60,185 nt of DNA, taken from assembly GCA_030692365.1 (NCBI GenBank), contig JAUYCC010000009.1, positions 1 through 60,185 of the forward strand. Reading direction: 5' to 3'. The DNA is from Pelolinea sp. (lineage in GTDB: Bacteria; Chloroflexota; Anaerolineae; Anaerolineales; Anaerolineaceae). Made by a program: the position numbers and the translations under genes. Of this stretch, positions 44,073-52,733 are shown in pieces. The notes under the pieces are model-generated. The model saw only the letters and a program-made list of their open reading frames with translations, had not been told where the DNA came from and searched no databases. Each line of letters begins with the position of its first letter. Positions within the stretch are counted from its first letter, which is position 1.

Positions 44073-45602
44073 TTGACTGTGATGAAACATTATCTAGCCT
44101 TGGACTTGGGCGCGGAAAGTGGCCGCGCGATCCTGGGTACTATCCAGAATGGAAAAATAACACTATCAGAGGAACATCGTTTTCTGACAGGCGCGGAATC
44201 TGTCCCGACTATGTATCCCGACCAGGTGCCGCAGGGGCTGGATGGCGATTGCAGCCTGCTCTGGGATTTTACCCGTTTTTGGCATGAGATAAAAAAGTCA
44301 ATTCACCTGGTCGGAAAAAAGGTAAAGATCGAGGCAGTGGGTGTGGATACCTGGGGCGTGGATTTTGCTCTGCTGGATAAAAAAGGCATGCTGGTAGCTT
44401 CGCCATATAATTACCGCGACAGCCGTTCGAACGGCATGATGGAAGAAGCGTTCAGCCGCTTGTCCAAAGAAAAAATTTATGAAATTACGGGCATTCAGTT
44501 TATGCCGCTGAATTCACTCTATAATTTGTTGGCAATGTCCGCACGTAAGTCACCATTATTGCCAATTGTGGATAAATTCTTAATGGTTCCTGATCTGATA
44601 AATTACTGGCTATCAGGTAAAGCTGTGGCAGAGTTTACCGACGCAACTACTTCCCAAATCTACAACTCACGTATCAGGCAATGGTCAGACGAAATTATCA
44701 AAGCAATGGGTTTTCCTCGCCATATTTTTCCGGAGGTGATTCCACCTGGAACTATCCTTGGCCCGTTGCGCAGGTCAGTAGCGAATGAAACGGGAGTGCA
44801 GACTCTGGTTATTGCCCCTGCCTGCCATGATACTGGCGCCGCAGTTTCAGCGGTTCCCGCTGAAGTTGATGACTTTATCTGGATCAGTTCAGGCACGTGG
44901 TCCATAGTAGGGATGAATACCCCCGAACCGGTTATTAATGAGGCCAGTTTTAAATACAATTTCACGAATGAAGGTGGACTGGACGGCACATACCGGTTTT
45001 CCAAAAACATAATGGGGCTTTGGGTAGTGCAGCAATGCCGACAACAGTGGGTGGATGAAGGCAGAGAATATTCATACACTGAACTTACCGAAATGGCCAA
45101 AAGCGCGCCGTTGCTTAAATCTTTTGTGGATCCGGATTATAGCGGATTCTTGCGCCCTGGAAGGATGGCGGATAAGGTTAAAGAGTATTGTGAATTGACA
45201 CATCAACCAATTCCACAATCCGAAGGTGAAATTATTCGGGCGGCTTTGCAAGGGTTGGCGCTGCGTTACAGATACGTGATCGAAAAACTTGAAGAAGTAT
45301 CTGGCCGGAAGATGTCCACCATTCATATTGTAGGTGGGGGTACCAAAAACCAGCTGCTCAGCCAATTCACCGCGGATGTGTTGGGCAGGCGGGTCATCAC
45401 GGGCCCCAGCGAAGCGACCGGAATTGGAAACCTTATTGTCCAGGCGATAGCCAATAAGGATATCGGGAGCTGGAAGGAGGGGGTGTCTATTATCCGCAAC
45501 TCCTTCGAAATATTAACCTTTGAGCCGGGAGATAAGCACCCCTGGGATAAGGCTTTTGAACTCTTTAAATCGCACCTGGACAAGGTAAAACTGGCATATT
45601 AA
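44073..45602 (+). CDS. rhaB: FGGY-family kinase, rhamnulokinase-like
   Basis: A 509-aa sugar kinase. The TTG at 44073 is taken as start because AAGGAGG is 5 bases upstream; a later ATG (44082) is possible. LALDLGAESGRA (N-terminal ATPase fold), AVGVDTWGVDFALLD, NIMGLWVVQQCRQQW and VGGGTKNQLLSQFTADVLG match RhaB-type rhamnulokinases. It would phosphorylate a ketose at C1, giving the substrate of the class II aldolase in the divergent operon. The exact sugar is inferred from family, not proven. Confidence 0.85.
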   Translation: MTVMKHYLALDLGAESGRAILGTIQNGKITLSEEHRFLTGAESVPTMYPDQVPQGLDGDCSLLWDFTRFWHEIKKSIHLVGKKVKIEAVGVDTWGVDFALLDKKGMLVASPYNYRDSRSNGMMEEAFSRLSKEKIYEITGIQFMPLNSLYNLLAMSARKSPLLPIVDKFLMVPDLINYWLSGKAVAEFTDATTSQIYNSRIRQWSDEIIKAMGFPRHIFPEVIPPGTILGPLRRSVANETGVQTLVIAPACHDTGAAVSAVPAEVDDFIWISSGTWSIVGMNTPEPVINEASFKYNFTNEGGLDGTYRFSKNIMGLWVVQQCRQQWVDEGREYSYTELTEMAKSAPLLKSFVDPDYSGFLRPGRMADKVKEYCELTHQPIPQSEGEIIRAALQGLALRYRYVIEKLEEVSGRKMSTIHIVGGGTKNQLLSQFTADVLGRRVITGPSEATGIGNLIVQAIANKDIGSWKEGVSIIRNSFEILTFEPGDKHPWDKAFELFKSHLDKVKLAY

Positions 45603-45610
45603 GAGGAACT

Positions 45611-45934
45611 ATGAAAAGAATCGGGATAGTTTTAAAAGTTCGCAAGGAAAAGATCGAAGAGTATAAGAAAGCGCATGAAAAAGTTTGGCCGGAGATGAAA
45701 GAAGCGCTCAGCCGGACCGGCTGGCATAATTACTCTTTGTTTTTAAGGGATGACGGGTTGTTGTTTGGGTATTTTGAAACACCGGTTGATTTCGCGACAG
45801 CATTAAAGGGAATGGAGAAAGAATCCATCAATGAAAAATGGCAGGCAGCCATGGCGCCTTATTTCGAAGCCCTGGGCGGCCGGCGCGCGGATGAATCCAT
45901 GCTGGAGTTGGAAGAAGTGTTTCATATAGATTAG
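45611..45934 (+). CDS. rhaM: L-rhamnose mutarotase-like protein
   Basis: A 107-aa protein of the RhaM/RhaU family (DUF718), which interconverts alpha and beta anomers of L-rhamnose. It keeps His22 in AHEKVWPEM, Tyr41 in HNYSLFL and a late Trp in EKWQAAM, corresponding to active-site residues of the Escherichia coli enzyme, at the same total length. Cotranscribed with the kinase (8 bases apart). It is the strongest local pointer to rhamnose or a close 6-deoxyhexose as substrate. Confidence 0.9.
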   Translation: MKRIGIVLKVRKEKIEEYKKAHEKVWPEMKEALSRTGWHNYSLFLRDDGLLFGYFETPVDFATALKGMEKESINEKWQAAMAPYFEALGGRRADESMLELEEVFHID

Positions 45935-45952
45935 ATCCACTCCTTATCAAAA

Positions 45953-45980
45953 AACAACCTCCAGAGTGGAGGTTGTTTAA
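45953..45980. terminator. Bidirectional terminator between convergent operons
   Basis: AACAACCTCCA (45953-45963) and TGGAGGTTGTT (45967-45977) form an 11-bp perfect stem with a 3-base loop, with A-rich sequence before and TTAATTTAAT after. It would stop transcription from both the mutarotase side and the minus-strand lactamase-fold gene. Confidence 0.85.
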
Positions 45981-45981
45981 T

Positions 45982-46773
45982 TTAATATCCTATCTTCCCT
46001 CCCGGGTGATCCTTGAGAACTCGCGGATCATACATGGGCACCAAGATATCCGCTTCCCTTCGAATACGGTCGTAAGCTTCAAGAGCCTCGTACATATTCT
46101 CATTAATGCCCAGCAAACGGTGTTCGGTGATGTGCTCATAGCGGAAGAAGCAGTCTGAGAAGATTACATTCCCTGCTTTGGTGTTTACTTTCACTGCTAC
46201 CGAACTACGGTGGTGTACGCCGGTCCAGAAAACATCAATCCCCGGAAGGATAGTCTCCTCATTCTTCATGAAGTTCATCCGGTCCCAAGATTCAAGAAAG
46301 ACATAACTGATGAGCCGCTTGGGCACGCAGGCATAAAAATTATCATGCGGATGGAGTTTGTAACGCGGGGCGAACAGGTCAGCCCAGCCGTTGCGATTGA
46401 CGTGATACTGCGCGTTCGGGAATTTATCAATACCACCGATAGCGTAAGGCTGAAGAGGGGTGATAATAATGTGCTCCACCTCCTCCGGTTTGGCACCTGC
46501 CTGCGCGAGCCGGTTTTCTATGTGGTCTTCTTCATTCACAACCAGCTGGTGGCGGTAATTAGTGCCAGCGCCCCACAACTTGTTAAGCCATTCCAAATAA
46601 TCCAGCGGCGCGCCGGAATTTACGAGAATCGTGTGTCCGCCGCCGCGGATCAAAAGGGCGTATACGTTCAACGTTTCCCATTTATCATCACCGAAATTGG
46701 ACATCCAGTAGATTTCTGATCCTGGCGTTTCAGGAAACTGTGCCACCTTCAAGACATCAATTTTGTATTCCAT
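45982..46773 (-). CDS. Metallo-beta-lactamase-fold protein lacking the metal motif
   Basis: A 263-aa protein; start at 46773, which has GGAG at normal spacing, rather than the ATG four codons earlier. The fold is that of lactonase-like metallo-beta-lactamases: LIRGGGHTILVNSGAP, then IIITPLQPYAIGGIDKF (102-118) at the place of THxHxDHxGG, then TGVHHRSSV and VIFSDCFF. At the metal motif the residues are Pro106, Gln108, Tyr110 and Ala111 in place of His, His, Asp, His, and Asn52 replaces the usual Asp of the preceding strand. It is therefore unlikely to bind two zinc ions as relatives do. It is cotranscribed with the SDR upstream. Possibly a sugar-lactone binding protein or a metal-free hydrolase. 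Confidence 0.75.
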   Translation of the reverse strand: MEYKIDVLKVAQFPETPGSEIYWMSNFGDDKWETLNVYALLIRGGGHTILVNSGAPLDYLEWLNKLWGAGTNYRHQLVVNEEDHIENRLAQAGAKPEEVEHIIITPLQPYAIGGIDKFPNAQYHVNRNGWADLFAPRYKLHPHDNFYACVPKRLISYVFLESWDRMNFMKNEETILPGIDVFWTGVHHRSSVAVKVNTKAGNVIFSDCFFRYEHITEHRLLGINENMYEALEAYDRIRREADILVPMYDPRVLKDHPGGKIGY

Positions 46774-46788
46774 AAATTTCTCCATTTA

Positions 46789-47547
46789 TCATTGAAAATT
46801 AACAAGTATCCCGCCGTCGGCTACCAAGGTTGAACCTGTACACCAAGCGGCGTCATCCGATGCGAAGAACATGACCGGGCCGACAATATCCTGAGGCTGG
46901 CCGATGCGGCGCAGGGGTGTGCGGTGGATAAAGTATTCTCTCTTTTTTGCATCAGCCAGGTCACCCTTGTTAATATCTGTCTCAACCGGACCAGGCATGA
47001 CTACGTTGCAGGTAATACCATGTGGTCCCAGGGCGATGGCCATGGACGCGGTCAGGAGGTTGATGCCGGCTTTCGTGGAACAGTAGTGTGCCTGCTGAGC
47101 GCCGCCAACGATTGAGGAAATTGAACCGATGCTGACAATCCGCCCATGAATTCCTTTATCCACCATCACTTTGGCAGCTGCCTGTGAACACAGAAAAACG
47201 CCCTTCAGGTTGACATCCAGAACATGGTCCCACATCTCTTCGGGGATCTCCAGGAAATCCTTGAATGGGCAAATTCCGGCGACGTTGACGAGAACGTCAA
47301 TCACACCAAATTGTTTTACGGTCAAATCAATCAGATGATCAACATCCGCTTTGCTGGATACATCAGTTTTGATAAAGACTGATTCTGAACCCAGTTTCTT
47401 GATGGTATCCGCGGTGTTTTCACCTTCAGCCACCAGGACATCTGCTACAACTACTTTGGCGCCTTCTTTGCCAAAACCCTCGGCGATCGCGCGGCCAATG
47501 CCGCGCGCGGCGCCGGTGACAACGACAATCTTATCTTTAAAACGCAT
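46789..47547 (-). CDS. Short-chain dehydrogenase/reductase (SDR)
   Basis: A 252-aa classical SDR; the ATG at 47547 is chosen for its GGAGGG upstream. Motifs: TGAARGIG (11-18 region), NVAG, catalytic ISSIVGG and YCSTK, and a C-terminal TGSTLVADGGILVNFQ. It probably oxidises a sugar or its derivative with NAD(P). With the lactonase-fold gene after it, an aldose dehydrogenase plus lactone step would make sense, but the second protein lacks the metal motif. Confidence 0.88.
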   Translation of the reverse strand: MRFKDKIVVVTGAARGIGRAIAEGFGKEGAKVVVADVLVAEGENTADTIKKLGSESVFIKTDVSSKADVDHLIDLTVKQFGVIDVLVNVAGICPFKDFLEIPEEMWDHVLDVNLKGVFLCSQAAAKVMVDKGIHGRIVSIGSISSIVGGAQQAHYCSTKAGINLLTASMAIALGPHGITCNVVMPGPVETDINKGDLADAKKREYFIHRTPLRRIGQPQDIVGPVMFFASDDAAWCTGSTLVADGGILVNFQ

Positions 47548-47580
47548 CTTCCCTCCAGATATACGCAAAAGACTGAGGTC

Positions 47581-47609
47581 ATTATACAAACACGAATTTA
47601 TTATGTCAA
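47581..47609 (-). promoter_or_regulatory. Consensus sigma70 promoter of the SDR/lactamase-fold operon
   Basis: On the minus strand, a perfect TTGACA (47609-47604), a 17-bp spacer and a perfect TATAAT (47586-47581), about 34 bp before the SDR start. The strand also reads TTGTATAA here, which overlaps part of the GntR-type core; a regulatory link is possible but weak. Confidence 0.85.
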
Positions 47610-47694
47610 TTTGTGGGTTGTTGCTCTACGAAAAAAGAAAAATCTGGGGAAGAATCCCATCTTGATTTCATGGATCACATTTGGCTGAAAAAGG

Positions 47695-50600
47695 TCAGCG
47701 CTCCATTAAGGTCTTATATAGAGCTACAGTTGCCTCTGAAGGCGGAGCGCCGATCTCATCTTTAAGGATACTCAAACACTGCTGGTATTGCCTGGAAACC
47801 GCGGCCTTGTTGCCCATAAATGAGTAAATTTCCATGCTCAAGCGGTATATATCTTCATTGCAGGGATCTTCCCGCAGCGCTTTGCGACAAAAAGTTAAAC
47901 CTTCTTCATACCGCTGGTTCCTGACAAGTAATCGTGTCAGATCAAGCATGTTCCTGATCGCTAGTTCATGAAATTTCTGACGGTCTGGCATGACCCAGGA
48001 ATAATCCATATCCAGCAGATAAGGTCCCTGGTAAAACCCGATGGTAGTCTTGTAAGCCTCTATCTGTTTATCCGGATTCTTTTCTTCTCTGGCTAAATTG
48101 GTGGCATTCAGAAAGCTTTGGACATCGTATTCATAATCAAGTGAGCGGTTGAACTGGTAGTAATTATCCTGGAAGTGAACCGCTTCCGAGCCAATGGCGT
48201 GGCGCATCCGATAGATGGCATTTTTGAACCTGAGCTTTAGCTCGGCTGGCGAAAGCTCCTGCCACATGATCTCGCCCACCTCTTCCTTTGTAAGACCTTC
48301 AGGATGCGCCAGGAAAAGGAAGAACAGGTCGCGGGACATTTGTGTTTTCCAGTCTGAAATTGCCAGGGCACGATTCTTGACAAACACTTCACTTCGGCCA
48401 AAGGCGCGGATTTCAATTTTGGCAGGAGAGAAGGGCACCACTGAGGCTTCTTTTCTGATGGCCCGCCTGCTCTTCTGGGTCAGTTTCTGGAAGTCGCTCA
48501 GATGAGCCAACAAACCAGAAATCTCAGCCCCGATTTCTTTTTTGGTGATGAGCGTCTTGAATAATTCCTGAAGCTCATTGATCATCACCAGACTGGGAAT
48601 ATACCTGGCTGGGTCGCTTATGCCCGCAGAAAAATCTTTTATTATAGACAGCGCTTTTTGGGTGTCACCCAGCTTTGCCAACGCAGTGAACAGCAACGCC
48701 TGAGCGCGGATGCTGTCTTCGATGTGGCCTTCTTTCGTGAAATACTTACTGGCAATGTCCAGGTTTTCTAGGATGGCCTGATATTTCCTCGATGCAAATT
48801 CCAGTGCGCATTGTTCTAGCATAATCTTGTGGGTATCGTAGGCTGAACCGCTTTTCTTTGCCAGGGCGTTCGCTGTGCGGATCTGCATTTCCGCCTTGGG
48901 CAGTTGCCGCTGGCTGATATCCAGCCTGGCAGCCGCAGTTTTAAGATAGAAAACGAGATACTGGTCTTCGATCTGTTGGGCGATCTCAAGCGCTTTCTGA
49001 TACGCGTCAGAAGCTTCTTCCAAAGCGTCCAAGTCTTTATACAAGTCGCCGATGCTGGCCAGCGCGTAGCCTTCCATGCGCTGGTTGCCGGTGAGCTGTG
49101 AGTAGCGCATTGATTTTTCGAGGTTGTAGAAACTGCTGATAAATTCGCCGCTGGAGTGCTGCAGCACGCCCAGGTTGTTCAAGATAGTCGGCACCCAGAT
49201 GGAATCGCCGACCGCCTGCCAGTAAGCCAGCGAACTTTCGTAGGCGCGTTTCGCCGCGGCGAATTGGCCGAGCCTTTCATGGATGGCGCCCATTTCCACC
49301 AGGATGCGGGCGATATCTTCTTCGTTTTTCTCGCGTTCACAGATCTTAACAGCCTGATCTAAGGTTTCCAAGCCTTCTTTCAGGAACCCGGTTTGATAAA
49401 GAACCGCACCTTTTGCCCTGAGCGCTTCCGAGTAAAGCGATTCCAGCCCCAGCTTTCCTGAAGTTAGGATAATAGCTTTTTCCGCGTCCGTTTTGGCCGC
49501 GTCATAATCACCCAGAATTCTCAACGCGGATGACCGGCGGATGAGGTTATCGGCGTAGCTCTTTTCATTTTCTACGGTCCCAAGCATTGCAATCACCTTA
49601 TCCAGCAAATCCTTCCCTTCCTGGATGTGTCCCTGATTAAAAGTCACAGTTGCCTGGATGGAGAGCAGGGCGGGATTACTGGTGATCATTGCAGCTGGGA
49701 GCAGGCTGAGCCATTCAGCCAGTTTGGCGATCTTACCCTTGGCAATGAATGCAGAACCCGCCCGCTTGATAAGGGCTGCAATTGCCCGAGTGTTGCCAAG
49801 CTGCTGGTAGATATCAAAAACCCTTTCCCAGTCTTCTTTCGCGGAGAAATATTCGGCAAGCTGCAGCTTTAGCTTTTCAGCGTCCTGCGGGCGCTGGCTT
49901 TCCAGCGTGGAGCGCAGGAAATCGCGGAACAAATGATGGTATCTCAACCATTTGTATTCATCATCCACCGGCAGCACAAACAGGTTGTTGTGGAAGATAG
50001 ATTCCATCAGGCGGTTCCAGTCTTCACTCTGGTTGAGCGCCTTGCCGATCACTTCCCGGCACATTTCAGCGTTGAACTCTTCCAGGATGGAAGAATTAAG
50101 CAGAAACGCCTGGATGTTTTCCGGCTGCTGGGTAAGCACCTGCTGGGCGAGATATTCATATAACCCGATGCCTGAGGCGCGCGCGATTTTGATCGGTTCG
50201 CCCAGCCCGGACCTCAACATAGGGGAGGTGAGCAGCAGCCCGGTAATCCAGCCTTCCGACGCGGTGGCAATATCCGACGCTTCCTTTATATCAATTTCTT
50301 TATGGAAGACTTGGTTGTAAAGCTTTTGGATCTCATCCGGCTGGAAAACCAGTTCTTCAATGGATAGGCCGCCCACCTGTGCCCGGGCTACCATTAAAGG
50401 AAGATCGGGTAACGTGAGCAGCTTACGGGAGGTGATGGCGATGTGGCAGTTGTCATCGGCACGCTGGATGAATTCGCTTAGAAAAGTGTCAATCTGGCTG
50501 TTAGAGTTGAGCAGGTGATAGTCGTCAAGCACCACAATGAAGTGTTCAGTAACCTTTTCGTAGATATCGTTGGTCAGTGCCGAGATCAGGTAATCCAGAT

Positions 50601-50955
50601 TGAGCTGATCGGCGGGGGTGGTTTTGAGGATGTTTACGGCTTCATCCCCGAACTCGGGGAACTGCCTCTTGATGGACATCACAAAATGGGAAAGGAAGCG
50701 ATGCGGGTCGTTATCCAACGGGTCGAGCGCCAGCCAGCAGACCGGCCAGTCAAACTGGTGGGCGAAATCGATCAGCAGTGAGGTCTTGCCGTAACCAGCC
50801 GGCGCGGCGATGATGATGAGGCGGAAATCGAGCAGATCGCTCAATAACTCCAGCAGGCGTGGGCGTGACAGCAGCTCTCTTCGCCGTTGCGGGAGCAGAA
50901 TCTTGGTCTGGGAAATCAGCAGCTCATCAGCCATCTTCTGTAATTTTATCAGCAT
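47695..50955 (-). CDS. MalT-like ATPase/TPR regulator with C-terminal BTAD domain
   Basis: A 1086-aa transcription regulator. Residues of about 15-330 are a MalT-type NTPase with P-loop APAGYGKTS (51-59) and VVLDDYHLL (Walker B). Residues 380-800 are helical repeats of the TPR type (for example EALRAKGAVLYQTGFLKEGL). The C-terminal 240 residues form a winged helix of the OmpR/SARP kind (IEIRAFGRSEVFV...RLRFKNAIYRMRHAIG region) followed by a bacterial transcriptional activation domain. Such fusions are frequent in Chloroflexota. Its position between two operons leaves its target unclear. Confidence 0.88.
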   Translation of the reverse strand: MLIKLQKMADELLISQTKILLPQRRRELLSRPRLLELLSDLLDFRLIIIAAPAGYGKTSLLIDFAHQFDWPVCWLALDPLDNDPHRFLSHFVMSIKRQFPEFGDEAVNILKTTPADQLNLDYLISALTNDIYEKVTEHFIVVLDDYHLLNSNSQIDTFLSEFIQRADDNCHIAITSRKLLTLPDLPLMVARAQVGGLSIEELVFQPDEIQKLYNQVFHKEIDIKEASDIATASEGWITGLLLTSPMLRSGLGEPIKIARASGIGLYEYLAQQVLTQQPENIQAFLLNSSILEEFNAEMCREVIGKALNQSEDWNRLMESIFHNNLFVLPVDDEYKWLRYHHLFRDFLRSTLESQRPQDAEKLKLQLAEYFSAKEDWERVFDIYQQLGNTRAIAALIKRAGSAFIAKGKIAKLAEWLSLLPAAMITSNPALLSIQATVTFNQGHIQEGKDLLDKVIAMLGTVENEKSYADNLIRRSSALRILGDYDAAKTDAEKAIILTSGKLGLESLYSEALRAKGAVLYQTGFLKEGLETLDQAVKICEREKNEEDIARILVEMGAIHERLGQFAAAKRAYESSLAYWQAVGDSIWVPTILNNLGVLQHSSGEFISSFYNLEKSMRYSQLTGNQRMEGYALASIGDLYKDLDALEEASDAYQKALEIAQQIEDQYLVFYLKTAAARLDISQRQLPKAEMQIRTANALAKKSGSAYDTHKIMLEQCALEFASRKYQAILENLDIASKYFTKEGHIEDSIRAQALLFTALAKLGDTQKALSIIKDFSAGISDPARYIPSLVMINELQELFKTLITKKEIGAEISGLLAHLSDFQKLTQKSRRAIRKEASVVPFSPAKIEIRAFGRSEVFVKNRALAISDWKTQMSRDLFFLFLAHPEGLTKEEVGEIMWQELSPAELKLRFKNAIYRMRHAIGSEAVHFQDNYYQFNRSLDYEYDVQSFLNATNLAREEKNPDKQIEAYKTTIGFYQGPYLLDMDYSWVMPDRQKFHELAIRNMLDLTRLLVRNQRYEEGLTFCRKALREDPCNEDIYRLSMEIYSFMGNKAAVSRQYQQCLSILKDEIGAPPSEATVALYKTLMER

Positions 50956-51035
50956 GAATCAGATTGCTTTATCTGAAAAGGCATAAATTGCTTTACTGCT
51001 GGTGTAATTTCCTTAATAAGGAAGGAGGATGAATC

Positions 51036-52112
51036 ATGATAGAATTTTGCAAATTTATGAAAATCCTCCACATCATTGGGGCACGGCCTCAATTTATCAA
51101 AGCCGCGATGGTTTCAAAGGCATGGGGTCAGAACGGGGAAGAAGCGATCTTGCACACCGGGCAGCATTATGACGAAAACATGTCCCGGTTGTTTTTTGCT
51201 GAACTGGGCTTGCCCGAACCGACCCTGAACCTGGGGGTGGGCGGCGGCTCGCACGCCGAACAGACCAGCCGCATGATGACCGGCATTGACCAGTACCTTG
51301 AGGCTGAAACTCCGGATTGGGTCATCATTTACGGCGACACCAATTCCACCCTGGGGGGCGCGCTTTGCGCCGCCAAACGGTTGATCAGGACGGCGCATGT
51401 GGAAGCGGGACTGCGCTCTTTCAACCGCGCCATGCCCGAAGAAATCAACCGCGTGGTCAGTGACACGCTGGCAAACCTGCTGTTTTGCCCGACGGTTAAG
51501 GCAGTTGAAAACCTGAAAAATGAGGGGATTACCCGCGGGGTTTTCAACGTGGGTGATGTGATGGCGGATGGGCTGTTCTTTTTCCTGAAAGCGGCCAGAG
51601 AAAAATCCACAATTTTGGAAGATTTGGGGCTGAGCCCAGAGTATTACGGACTGGTAACCTTGCACCGCAGCGGCAATGTGGACAACCGCGATACCCTGGC
51701 GGCCATCCTGAAGGGGATGGGGCAGATCGACTTCCCGTTGATTTTTCCTGTACATCCGCGGACGCGCAAGATGCTTGAGCAATTCAACCTGGCAGTTCCG
51801 GGCAACATGCATGTCATTGAGCCGCTGGGATACCTGGATATGTTGATGATGGAGCAGAACGCCGAATGCATCCTTACAGATTCGGGCGGCATCCAGAAAG
51901 AAGCCTATCTGCTGGGCACACGCTGCATCACCCTGAGGGATGAGACCGAGTGGGTGGAGACGGTGGAGGCGGGTTGGAATTGCCTGACCGGCGCGGACAG
52001 CAGTAAAATTACAGCGAGGTTTTACGACTTTAAACCTCAGGGAAGCAGGCCTGACATCTATGGGGACGGCCGTGCTGCTGATAAAATCATAGAAATTCTA
52101 AAAACCAGTTAA
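51036..52112 (+). CDS. wbpI: Non-hydrolysing UDP-GlcNAc-type 2-epimerase (WecB/WbpI)
   Basis: A 358-aa epimerase that inverts C2 of a UDP-sugar. HIIGARPQFIKAAM (N-terminus), HTGQHYD, GDTNSTLGGAL, HVEAGLRSFNR, PEEINR and LTDSGGIQKEA are the family motifs. AAGGAGG supports the ATG at 51036. With the four genes after it, the more specific role is conversion of UDP-2,3-diacetamido-glucuronate to the manno isomer, as WbpI does. It opens the surface-polysaccharide operon. Confidence 0.85.
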   Translation: MIEFCKFMKILHIIGARPQFIKAAMVSKAWGQNGEEAILHTGQHYDENMSRLFFAELGLPEPTLNLGVGGGSHAEQTSRMMTGIDQYLEAETPDWVIIYGDTNSTLGGALCAAKRLIRTAHVEAGLRSFNRAMPEEINRVVSDTLANLLFCPTVKAVENLKNEGITRGVFNVGDVMADGLFFFLKAAREKSTILEDLGLSPEYYGLVTLHRSGNVDNRDTLAAILKGMGQIDFPLIFPVHPRTRKMLEQFNLAVPGNMHVIEPLGYLDMLMMEQNAECILTDSGGIQKEAYLLGTRCITLRDETEWVETVEAGWNCLTGADSSKITARFYDFKPQGSRPDIYGDGRAADKIIEILKTS

Positions 52113-52127
52113 GACCGGAGGTGGCTT

Positions 52128-52733
52128 TTGGCTCCTTTTATTCACGCGACCGCTGAGGTTGCCGATACAGCAAAAATTGGGGAGGGCACCAGGATATGGC
52201 ATCAAGGCCAGATTCGGCCGGATGCCCAGATCGGCAAGAACTGTAACTTTGGCAAGGGTGTTTTCATTGACTCAGGTGTGCATATTGGCGATAACGTTAA
52301 GATACAGAATTACGTTTCCGTCTATCACGGCGTGACCGTGGAAGACGGCGTTTTCATCGGCCCACACGTCTGCTTCACCAACGATATGCGCCCGCGCGCC
52401 ATCAATGTGGATGGATCGCCCAAAGCGGCCGATGATTGGGTGCTGAGCACCACGCTGATCAAACGCGGCGCGGCCATTGGCGCCAATTCCACCATCCGCT
52501 GCGGCATCACCCTGGGCGAATGGGCGATGGTCGGCTCCGGCAGTGTAGTCACCAAAGACGTCCCGGATTACGGGCTGGTGTTTGGCAATCCCGCCAAACT
52601 GCACGGGTTTGTGTGCCCATGCGGCGAAAGACTGGAAAAAATCAAAGAAGAAGGCAATTCCGTTCTGGCAAAATGCCCGGCATGCGGCCGGCAAATTGAA
52701 ATTCTAAAAGTCTCATGGACAGGTGCAAAATGA
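52128..52733 (+). CDS. wbpD: Left-handed beta-helix N-acetyltransferase (WbpD/WlbB)
   Basis: A 201-aa trimeric hexapeptide-repeat acetyltransferase; TTG start with GGAGG upstream. Hexapeptide repeats ([45 protein letters not shown]) run over residues 17-150. The protein acetylates the 3-amino group of UDP-3-amino-2-acetamido-glucuronate. Unusually, the C-terminus carries a small zinc-ribbon-like unit, CPCGERL...CPACG. The stop overlaps the aminotransferase start. Confidence 0.88.
   Translation: MAPFIHATAEVADTAKIGEGTRIWHQGQIRPDAQIGKNCNFGKGVFIDSGVHIGDNVKIQNYVSVYHGVTVEDGVFIGPHVCFTNDMRPRAINVDGSPKAADDWVLSTTLIKRGAAIGANSTIRCGITLGEWAMVGSGSVVTKDVPDYGLVFGNPAKLHGFVCPCGERLEKIKEEGNSVLAKCPACGRQIEILKVSWTGAK

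Noticed and set aside
21144-47547. Bacterial microcompartment for deoxysugar (rhamnose/fucose) breakdown
   Set aside because: No shell-protein (BMC or pentamer) gene, encapsulation peptide or acyl-CoA-forming aldehyde dehydrogenase is visible in the window.
52272-52694. Long antisense reading frames across the polysaccharide operon (also 53192-53548, 56971-57933 and 58039-59124)
   Set aside because: They lie opposite well-supported genes in G+C-rich sequence, where long antisense frames arise by chance; they show biased His/Arg/Gln composition and no domain motifs.
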